A DNA stretch of 52,229 bases from Gamarada debralockiae. Lineage: Eukaryota; Ascomycota; Leotiomycetes; Helotiales; Hyphodiscaceae. Numbering within the stretch: position 1 is the first letter of the stretch; each line of letters opens with the position of its first letter. A model generated the notes under the pieces. The model was not told the DNA's origin. It saw only the letters and a list, made by a program, of their open reading frames with translations, and did no database searches. Both the position numbers and the translations under genes were made by a program. Where the stretch lies: positions 1 through 52,229 of the forward strand of contig NXFV01001225.1 of assembly GCA_002803225.1 (NCBI GenBank), read 5' to 3'. Positions 43,506-52,229 of this stretch are shown one piece after another.

Positions 43506-46500
43506 ATGTCTCCGTCCAGTCACAAACGCAGCAAATCCTCCGCACTGTCCCTACTCCGACGGAAAGAAGGCAAAGACGACGAGAATAATTCAGAAGATGG
43601 ATCTCTAGTTTCGCAACCAACCACGGCGCAATCTACAATCTCGTTGACAATGTCCCATCACCATTCGCGGGGTCACGGCGCGAAGCCATCAACAGGCACT
43701 GCGGGGTTGATGAGATCGACTTCCAATCTCCAGCCACCGAAAACTACAGCATCTGCAATCCCGTCGCCAGAGAAGACGATTTCAATCGAACAATCGGTAC
43801 GAAAGTTCCGAATATTCGAGGCATTGAGAAGTGGGGATACAGCGTCAATTTCGAAGGCGATACGAGAAACGGATGGCTCACGAGTTAGCACATCAAGTAC
43901 AACAGGTGCGGGGTCAACAGGAGGGCTAGAAGACACAAGCATACTCCATCTTGCAATCCAATGCGCCGAACTACCAGTCGTCGAGTATGTTCTATCAGAC
44001 GGAGCTGGTACGATTGATATCAATGCACGAGATAAGGATGGGAATACTGCGTTGCACATAGCGGCGCAACAAGGGCGAGGACACGTCGTGCGACTTTTGT
44101 TAGAGCAGCCAGGGATCAACGACTCAATTCCCAATTACCAAGGACGACTACCACTCGACCTCGCGCGGACGCCAGATATCTTCCAGCAGCTCCAATTGTC
44201 CCGGTCGATTTTCGTCGACAGCAAGATCAGGGAGGTACAAGAACTGGTCGCGCAAGGCGATTACAAAAAGTTGAGGGAGGTTTTGGAAGAGCCCAGAGTC
44301 AAGACGGTGTTGGACATAAATGGCGGAGAATTTGCGTCGGATATCACTACGATACAGTCTGGCGGAACTCTCCTACACGAGGCGGCAAGGAAGAAGAATA
44401 CCCAGCTCATCCAGGTCTTGCTTCTGCACGGCGCAGATCCCTTCCGCAGAGATCGTAGAGGGAAATTGCCACAAGATGTCACCAAGGACGACAATACAAG
44501 AGCTATGCTCAAGAGATCTCCAGCTGCTGTGGCTGCACAACGAGGAATCCAAGAGAAGGCTGTCCTTGGCAATGCATCACAACAAGGGGCAACCAACGGT
44601 GCCTCTAGCGACCCTCTCGCTGGCAAGGAAGGTCGTGAGATGAAGGGATATTTGAAAAAGTGGACCAATTATCGGAAAGGATACCAATTGCGTTGGTTTG
44701 TCTTGGAAGATGGGGTGATGAGTTACTACAAGCACCAAGACGACGCTGGTTCTGCTTGCCGCGGGGCTATCAATATGCGAATTGCTAAGCTCAACATGGA
44801 CCCGACCGAGAAGACAAAGTTCGAAATCATCGGTAAATCTTCTGTGAAATACCACCTGAAGGCGAATCACGAGGTGGAAGCAAAGCGATGGTTCTGGGCA
44901 CTCAATAACTCGATTCAATGGACCAAGGATCAAGCCAAGGAAGAGGATAGGCAAAGACAAAAGAGTGCTGAGATGCTGCGGCAAGCGAAGGCAGAGCATA
45001 CTGGTTCGTCGAAAGAGGCATCTACCACGGAGCCCGGTAGTGAGACCGCCAGTGTTGTAGAAACTCGACGAAACAGCGCCCAAGCCACGCGATTATTACC
45101 CCAAACAGCTCCAGGGAAGGCCAAGGTTGCTTTCACAAGTAGTGGAAGTGTGGGCGACGATGACGAAGGCACGAACTACGGGTCGTACGAACCCAGCTTC
45201 ATGGGAGATGTTACCAAAGTCCCAAGCCACATGACTGCACCACTGGATGCTGATGAGGATGAGGAGTATGGCGAAGGCTCCAGTGACCGCGAAGCACCGG
45301 CGAGCAAAGATGCATTCGACATCACCGCTCAATCTGCCAAACTGCAGCTAGAAATGATGGGCCATGTCAATTCTGCTCTCCAAGCTGAACAGTCGAGAAA
45401 TCCAAACCTTCCAATTTCGGATTCAGTCGCTGTCGAGGCAGTGCAGACATACGACTCCTCCATTCGCAATCTGAAAGGTCTCGTCGGAGATCTCCTTAAG
45501 ATATCCAAGGACCGAGATGCATATTGGCAATACCGTCTTGATCGAGAAGCTGATATGCGGCGCATGTGGGAGGAGAGTATGGCGCAAGTCGCCAAGGAGC
45601 AAGAAGTGCTCGAGGCTAGAGTCGGCGAGTCAGAAGAGAAGAGAAAGTTAACTAAGCGAGCACTACGTGAGGTCATTGAGGGAAGCGGTGTCCTCAGTAG
45701 CAGACCAGACAGCAGAGCTGAGCCATCGCAAGAACAAGAATTCGCAGAAGCTTTGGAACAGGTGGCGCTCAACAACGATGGTACGGCTTTGAGGCGCAGA
45801 TCTATGGTTGGAAGCTCGCTCCGTCGGAAGTCGATCTTGCAAGAGGTATCGAACCTCTCCGATTCAGGTTCAGATGATGAGGAAGAGTTCTTTGATGCTG
45901 TGGATGCTGGAGAGGTTGTAGTTGCTCCGATGATGCCAACCAGCCCTGTACTGAATAAGGAAGGGGCCAAGGTCAAGGTTGTCGAATTTGAGGGCGTGGA
46001 TATAAGCTGTTCCTTCAAAGGCTACGAGAATGGCATTCGAAAGCGTCTGAAGATGGATGCTGATGATCGGCCAAAGATCTCCTTATGGGTAAGTTTAACA
46101 CTTCGACGTATACGCAGCATGCTAACAACCGTCGCAGAGTATTCTCAAGTCTATGATCGGTAAAGACATGACCAAGATGACCCTTCCCGTATCCTTCAAC
46201 GAACCTACCTCCCTCCTACAACGATGTGCCGAAGACATGGAATACGCAGATCTTCTCGATATTGCTGCAGACAGAGTCGACTCTACCGAACGCATGGTCT
46301 ACGTCGCAGCATTTGCAGCTTCCGAATACGCATCCACAATCGACCGAGTAGCAAAACCCTTCAACCCCCTCCTAGGCGAGACATTCGAGTACGCACGACC
46401 TGACAAGAACTACCGCTTCTTCGTCGAACAAGTCTCTCACCACCCACCCATCGGTGCAGCCTGGGCCGAATCTCCTCGCTGGACCTACTGGGGCGAGTCC

Positions 46501-47310
46501 GCAGTCAAGTCCAAATTCTACGGAAAGTCCTTCGACTTCAATCCTCTCGGCACCTGGTTCCTGAAGCTGCGTCCCTGCAATGGCGGTAAGGAGGAGCTCT
46601 ACACTTGGAAGAAAGTCACATCCTCAGTCATCGGTATCATCACTGGCTCTCCAGCAGTCGATAACTACGGACCCATGGAAATCAAGAACTGGAATACCGG
46701 CGATGTCTGCAAGATTGATTTCAAACCTCGAGGCTGGAAGGCGTCCTCTGCATACCAAATTACAGGACGAGTTAACGATTCGGCCGGAAAGACGCGGTTC
46801 AGTATTGGTGGACGCTGGAACCATAAGATTTATGCCCGTCTGACGCCGGGATATGAGGCTACGATCGAGGAGCCGAAGACGGGTGGGCCGATCCATCATA
46901 GAGGCAGTATCAGTGATCCTAATCAGGCTTTCCTGGTGTGGGAGGCCAATCCGAGACCTTCTGGGATTCCGTTCAACCTGACGCCGTTTGTGGTCACGTT
47001 AAACGATATCAATGAGCAGCTTGAGCCCTGGCTTCCACCAACGGATACGAGACTGAGACCAGATCAGCGCGCTATGGAGGATGGACTATACGACTTCGCT
47101 GCTACCGAGAAGAATCGCGTCGAGGAGAAGCAGCGAGCGAAGAGACGGGAACGTGAGGCGAAGGGAGAAGAATTCGTCCCGCAATGGTTCACGAAGAAAA
47201 AATGCGAGATCACTGGCGAGAGTTATTGGGCTTTTAGTGGGAAGTATTGGGCGGAACGGGAGAGGGTGGGAAGTGGTGAGGGGAAGTGGGAAGTTGAGGA
47301 GATCTTTTAG
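43506..47310 (+). CDS. oxysterol-binding protein (ankyrin, PH, FFAT, ORD)
   Basis: Exons 43506-46088 and 46138-47310 joined over a 49-nt intron (GTAAGT, GCTAAC branch, CAG); 1251 residues. Order: Ser-rich start; ankyrin repeats at about residues 140-340 ([40 protein letters not shown]); PH domain at about 379-475 ([21 protein letters not shown]); acidic/coiled region; a FFAT-like motif EEFFDAVD near residue 790; then the ORD lipid-transfer domain with the signature EQVSHHPP near 958. This is the layout of yeast Osh1/Osh2, which move sterol and PI4P at contacts between ER and Golgi or plasma membrane, with FFAT binding the VAP protein Scs2. The first ATG of the frame is at 43506. PI4P is also the product of the kinase complex scaffolded by EFR3. 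Confidence 0.93.
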
Positions 47311-48034
47311 ATGTGCATGAGTTGTGTATAGAAGGAATGGAAAGGATGAGCACATACGGGTTTTAGGGTCAATCGTTGAGAACACTTGATGATTGATGGG
47401 TGAGTTGCATTTGGTGGAAATGGGCAATAGGGACTTGTGATAGCGGGATCATTGATTGATGGCAAAGAGGTTTCTTGTTTGTATATGCAGATTTGAGCGA
47501 ATTGATTGTGTTTGATATGTGATTATGGAGTCTTGATCATTTTGATTGCTGTTGCTGTTGCTGTGACTTGTAGTTTTCCATTGCTTTGAATTTGCTGTGA
47601 TTGTGAACAGGCACAATCGCTCATTTCTTTGAGCAATTGGAATTAGCTGGGTCCATGGAACACAAATAGTAATTTCTGATTGTTGTTCTTGTATTTCTTG
47701 TATTACAGGTGCTGTATTGTGACTGTACGAACATAACGAGTAAAGTCAATGGCCTATTGCACAGAGCGATTGGTTATCAAGCGGTGTTCGGAATTCAAAA
47801 TCTGCCATACGTTTGAAAGGTTCAATGGGCCCGGGCGTTGTCTGAACAGTACCTGTTCTTGAGCCTTGCCTGGCCTGGTTAGCCCTAACTGTCCATTGGG
47901 AACCCTGCTTGTAACGCCCAACTACAGTGCAAGTCCTTGGGCAGCGAACCTAGAAAACCAATAAACTATTAAAAGCTCTAGTTGTCACCTACATTTGGTT
48001 TCTCCTCTTGCCATGCCATCCTCATTCCTTCATC
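47311..48034. other. intergenic; no supported gene
   Basis: 3' flank of the oxysterol-binding protein gene and promoter of the HET gene. TTG/TTGCTG-rich low-complexity text at about 47520-47600. Confidence 0.4.
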
Positions 48035-50512
48035 ATGGCTGGCATTCAGATCGCACAGGAGTCCTTCGTCTTATCAGAGCTGTACGGGCGCTTCCCTCTC
48101 CCGCCAGGTTCAGATTGCATCCGCCTTCTTGAAATCCTCCCGGCCTCGGCGAAACCGGGAGAGAGCGACACATCGATCAGAGCAAAATTCAAGGTGGTGA
48201 ACCTCAACGAGCGGCCGCCCTTTGCTGCCTTGTCTTATGTCTGGGGTCATAATGTTACACCTCGTCGGATTCACTGCGGACATCTCGCCGTGAATGTTAC
48301 CGAGAACTGTTACTCTGCGGTTTACAATCTGCGGAAGGAACTTGGGCAGTTTGTCATTTGGATCGACGCGGTTTGCATTAATCAAGAGGACGAAGACGAG
48401 AAAGTGAGACAAATTCTATTGATGGAAAGAATCTACAGCGGCGCCACAGCTGTATATGTGCGGCTTGGAGAAGGTAATGAGCGATCGGACAAAGCCATGG
48501 CTTATCTGGCTAGGGCAGGCTTGCTGCAGAACTTCTTCTTGGCCTCCAAACCTGGTAAATGTTGTAGATTTCAAATATGGGTCTGCTACGCTGTTTCTGT
48601 TCTATTCATCTCAAGCTTGACGCATTCACATCATCCATTTCCAGCCGAAAGTAAGTTCTTTTATGCCAAAAAGTAAAATATAAGTATAGGTATAGCGGGT
48701 GTCACTGACTTTAATCTACGTTCAAGATGCAGATAGGCTGCTGCTAATAATAAGCATCTTACGCAAACGAAGGGTCGAAGACGCCTCTACTTCCTACAAT
48801 GACCTGAATGACCTTTTCGATCGCGAATGGGTCAAACGAATATGGACCTATCAAGAGCTTCTATTCGCCTCGAATCCAGTCGTTGTTTGCGGCAATATCC
48901 ATCTTTCGTAGTCTCGATTGTCATGGAGCGTACTATTTCTTGCTTACCCTGGCATCAATGACAAGCAAGGAGGACCAAGGATCTTAAATTTGGCATCCTG
49001 GGTTGAGCTAGTTGTCAACCGAAGCCGGCTTCGAAGTTCGAATGTTCCCTTAGACAATAATCATTCTCCAAATCACCCCAAGGAGCCTAGCCTGAAGTCA
49101 ATTGATGCGTACCTTGCGTTTCTGAATGCCACTATTTCCTTGTACGCATTCATAAGGAAATGCGCTAGTATAGCACGAATTCTTGGTATGCTTGGGCTAC
49201 TGGTTATTGTTATTCTCATCTCTGCCAATTTGAGCGCTCCCAAACTACCTCCGATTTCCCCGCCACTCCAACTCAAGACACACAGGTCAGTGGTCGTATT
49301 CTTACGGTCTGGTCCCTATCCATGTTTGTTCTGGGACTGCCAGCGATAAGTAATGGTACTCCGGAGGTCGCCCAGGAAATGCCACAAGCAAACTTCGCCG
49401 ATGCGATCTCTTCTCGTAAGTCCACGGATCCCCTAGATAAAGCTTTTGCAGTTCGCGGTGTGTTACAAGATCTGTCGGAGAGCACGCTTCCTGTGCCAAA
49501 CTATAATGACTCTGTGGAGAAAGTGTACAAAGACTTAAGCCTCACATTGGCGAATGTGACGGATACTGTACACCATCTGTTATCAGCTGCTCTGAAGAGC
49601 TACCCAGGTCAACCTTCCTGGGTTGCTGATTGGTCTTGCCACATGCCAAGCTTTTGGCTGGACCGTCTCTCCATCATCGACAAAGATTTTAACTCGATTC
49701 ATGAATCACAAGCTAGGTGGAGGTGGGATCTGCGGAGACTTGATACCTTCGTCGTTCGAGGTCGACTATCGGGGATTGTCACTTCAGTATTTCCATTTCA
49801 GTCTACGACTGATATAGACCTAGAGAATGAGACTGCAGCGCACCTGAAAAATCTAGAAAGCATAGTGAACTTTGCTGAGGATTGCGGTCGGGACTTCCCG
49901 AAGTTTCAAAGTTATATGGTCTATCTTGTAAGACACCCTGGGCATGTCGATCAAGAGTTGCCCAACATGGATCAGCTGGCGAAGTGGGCAGAATTTATTT
50001 TCTATGAAGGTCGGCATCAGCCTGCAGCAGTTTTGGCCAAGCTGAGGGATCGACGCGGGGACAGATATGTATGGTTTAAGAAGAGTGCCAGCGCCCGTTT
50101 GGAAGAAGTTTCGCGTACTCACATAGCCATGTGTAACTACTTGGCTGAGTCTCGACGATCATTGTTTATCTGCGAAGAGCTTGATGGTAATAGGGAGCGT
50201 ACGGGGAGGGGCGAGGAAAGTTCCATCTCGGGTTTTTATACCCGAAAGCATAGAGGAGTTTGTACAGACGCTGCCCAGAGGGGAGATAAGGTCATACATG
50301 TTCGTGGGGTATCTTCGATGTTGATCATGCGTGGCAATTACACAGTGAAGCTTGTGAGTCCGGCTATCATTGCACGATTTTCAGAAGCAACTTGGACCAT
50401 GCTTTATGCAGAAAGTGCGTGGTTTGCTTGTATAACTTGGTCACATCTGAGCAGCGGTGGAGTAATTCCCTTTGTTCTCATGGGGAGGAGTTCGGAGTAC
50501 AGGATAACGTGA
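48035..50512 (+). pseudogene. HET-domain protein with a single in-frame TAG
   Basis: Model: exons 48035-48554, 48727-49185 and 49287-50512; all joins keep phase, for 734 codons. The HET domain is clear: FAALSYVWG, then FVIWIDAVCINQEDEDEK, RQILLMERIYSGATAVYVRLG and WVKRIWTYQELLFASNPVVVCG. Codon 235 (48909-48911) is TAG where relatives have Trp, followed in frame by SRLSWSVLFL. A TM-like segment at about 49185-49245 falls inside the proposed second intron. The long C-terminal region is ordinary for the family (DPLDKAFAVRGVL, PSWVADWS). HET proteins trigger incompatibility cell death after non-self fusion in some fungi. Apart from the TAG the gene looks intact, so loss is recent or the strain carries a null allele. 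The first intron could hide a 6-nt exon (48645-48650). Confidence 0.75.
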
Positions 50513-51371
50513 CAAGGCAGATAGCTCATCGAAATGGAAATCATTATTAATGCCAGACGACACAGCTGAAAATGGGATACTAGAAATAATCATCGGGATG
50601 TTGGACAATTGCCAAAAGCCAACTCTATCAATGGCGTCGATGAAGAATCCGTATGTTGTCGATTCATAACCCGAGAATCTGACGACTAGTGGTAGCTAAA
50701 TATATCTAGGAATCCATTTGTAAGTCCAGTACACAATAGATTGACTCTCGGGACAGATTGAGTCGAATCAATAAATTTATGGCAGTTGGTTTAGAAGGAC
50801 GCGGAACCGTTCGCTTCCCAAGACTGTACAAGCTCATCGACATCCGGTCCATTGCTCGTTCTGGAGTAAACGTCTACTCCCGTGGACGAGAAGAAGGGGA
50901 AAAGCGATGATGAACAAGAGCTGCCACAAATTACCCATGATGCCCATGGTGGTCCCCCATCTAGTGTCGATGATGCTGGAAGTGCTGGCGAGGATCCAAG
51001 CCACGAGACATTTTCAAAATAGCCTAGAATAAAGAACCTCACTCCCATAGAAGCAACCACTTTTCATTAGCTCTTTACTTCTGATAACTATTATATCATC
51101 GCGGTTTAAACCCCGCCAGTATTTTCAGCATCACTGACAGCGGCCAGGCATGTTTGAAAGGTCGGGTCAGTTCCGCATCCATTATGAGCACCTGGTGGAC
51201 CATCATCTTGCTCTTCATTTCTTTCTCCTTCAGTGCGTTCAGTGTATTCAACATTCCCCACTCGAGGCGGGTGTGAGGGGAACACCTGCACCTCCCTCCT
51301 CAAAGGGCATTAGCACACAAGTATCCAAAACACCTAAACCCCAGACGCCCTATCTCGTATCTAAAGCCCTT
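50513..51371. other. intergenic; possible small unassigned frame
   Basis: The minus frame 51060-50791 (89 codons) is open but has no recognisable features and overlaps other His-rich frames. No supported gene. Confidence 0.35.
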
Positions 51372-51872
51372 TCATTCCTTCTTCAGCCCTTCATCCGCCC
51401 CTGCATCTTCCTCAGGTGCCTCAACCTCCCCCTCTCCATCCCTCTTCTCCCCCTTCGCCTTAATCCAAGGCCCATGCACTGCCCCCGTCCCAGCACCAAC
51501 CAACAGCCCCAAACCCGTCGTCGGAATTGCCACCACACCGCCCACAATCGTGCCAACAACTGTCCCAAGTCCAGCCCCAACACTGGCCCCTATGCCCGCG
51601 CCACCGGCTCCGCCCTGCCACACTCCACTTTGTAGCCGGTTTGCCGCCGCCGTCGCGGCTTTTGCGCGCTTGTCCTGCTTCGCGGACTCTTCGAGCAAGA
51701 GGGCTTTCTCTTCCTCGTTCTCAGTGGAGGAGACGCGTTCTTTGGCAAGAGCGGAGGCGGAGGCGGCGGCTTCTGCTTCCGCGAGCTTTTCAGAGAGGTG
51801 GGTCCGGATTTTGTCGGCTCTGCTTTGGGGTGGGGTCTCCTCCTTCGAGGAGGAAGGGGGTGAGGCTGACAT
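51372..51872 (-). CDS. small glycine-zipper membrane-associated protein
   Basis: The start chosen is MSASPPSSSKEE at 51872, giving 166 residues; an upstream Met at 51905 would add 11 hydrophobic residues. The first half is a charged, alanine-rich helix (KLAEAEAAASASALAKE, KRAKAATAAANRL). The second half is a Gly-rich hydrophobic stretch with GxxxG spacing (GAGGAGIGASVGAGLGTVVG, then GLGLLVGAGTGAVHGP), the pattern of glycine-zipper proteins that pack helices in membranes. The tail is acidic. Small proteins of this build are common in ascomycetes and have no assigned role. No signal peptide with the chosen start. Confidence 0.7.
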   Translation of the reverse strand: MSASPPSSSKEETPPQSRADKIRTHLSEKLAEAEAAASASALAKERVSSTENEEEKALLLEESAKQDKRAKAATAAANRLQSGVWQGGAGGAGIGASVGAGLGTVVGTIVGGVVAIPTTGLGLLVGAGTGAVHGPWIKAKGEKRDGEGEVEAPEEDAGADEGLKKE

Positions 51873-52192
51873 TTGGTGAGATGTTGAAGGGAAAAGGAAT
51901 ATCATCCTCCATCGAGCCGAGGTGGGCAGATTGAAGCGCGTCTACGTCACTCCGCGAGGAGGTAGGGACAGGGGTCCTTAATTCTCCTGTACTGTATGGA
52001 TTCGCTTACGAGTCTTTTCTCCCCTTAGGTACCACTTGGATGGAGGCAAGAAAGGGATGGAAAAACCGCTACGATATATCATCTAGACATTTCCAAATAG
52101 TCCAAGCAATCGATAATCATTTCCATGATGGAGAAACACAATTTTCATTAACGTCTGCGCTTTTTGTTGCTTATCATACATCCACCCAACGC

Positions 52193-52193
<1 letters not shown>
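51873..52193. other. upstream region of the glycine-zipper gene
   Basis: No further gene. Contains the promoter side of the minus-strand gene. Confidence 0.4.

Positions 52194-52229
<36 letters not shown>
52194..52229. repeat. terminal run of 36 C
   Basis: The window ends in an uninterrupted homopolymer of C. It may be a contig end with a sequencing or assembly artefact rather than a biological tract. Confidence 0.8.

Noticed and set aside
45329..46018. 229-codon minus frame
   Set aside because: Lies opposite the oxysterol-binding protein and is Ser/Thr-rich as expected for antisense of acidic coding sequence.
48645..48650. Six-base exon within the first HET intron
   Set aside because: It keeps phase, but a single 172-nt intron keeps phase equally well and is simpler.
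52194..52229. Poly-C run as a telomere or functional tract
   Set aside because: Fungal telomeres are TTAGGG-type; a pure homopolymer at the sequence end looks like an artefact.
1..52229. tRNA, rRNA or CRISPR features
   Set aside because: No cloverleaf with the B-box consensus, no rRNA-like stretch and no regularly spaced direct repeats were found by eye; CRISPR is not expected in a fungus.

Overview
The window looks like nuclear DNA of a filamentous ascomycete (Pezizomycotina). Evidence: short GT-AG introns of 48-114 nt with CTAAC-type branch points, Zn2Cys6 and Fungal_trans_2 regulators, a HET-domain gene, AT-rich blocks and TpA-type nonsense codons of the kind left by repeat-induced point mutation (RIP). 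The protein families fit Leotiomycetes/Helotiales best, but this is inference and I cannot name a species.

Left part (1-27 kb): an AT-rich decayed repeat (about 430-1260) cuts off an F-box gene fragment. Next is a five-exon C2H2 zinc-finger gene (3129-6476), then on the minus strand the plasma-membrane PI4-kinase scaffold EFR3 (8937-12425). A decayed gene of unknown function (13089-14010) follows. Four minus-strand genes come next: a short-chain dehydrogenase (14830-15938), a Zn-cluster-less Fungal_trans_2 regulator (16669-18275), an arrestin-like protein (19346-20693) and a GPI-anchored cupredoxin (21834-22562). A Zn2Cys6 regulator (23040-25295) is divergent from ATP12, the mitochondrial F1-ATPase assembly chaperone (25856-27050). 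Their shared 560-bp promoter carries a CACGTG/TGACGTCA composite.

Middle part (28.4-34.2 kb): the most unusual region. Four tandem plus-strand paralogues share a [LF]xxAGIxx[ST]xW start, a G-H-x-E...G-K-F-x-F-E block and a CCHC zinc knuckle or its remains. Only the second (30424-31334) is intact; it also ends in nine glycines spaced every four residues, like the deca-GX3 motif of Yae1/Lto1. The other three carry stops or frame changes. Pieces of promoter and 3' flank are duplicated with them. I do not recognise the family.

Right part: a coiled-coil protein (35227-36261) and a 187-aa orphan (37064-37627) precede about 5 kb of decayed, internally repeated DNA (37.6-43.4 kb). Then come a long oxysterol-binding protein with ankyrin, PH, FFAT and ORD parts (43506-47310), a HET gene with a single TAG in place of a conserved Trp (48035-50512), and a small glycine-zipper protein (51372-51872). 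The window ends in a run of 36 C.

Housekeeping lipid, membrane and mitochondrial genes thus alternate with a fast-evolving patch of duplicated and mutated genes. Gene models were spliced by eye; exon joins were kept only where reading phase agreed.
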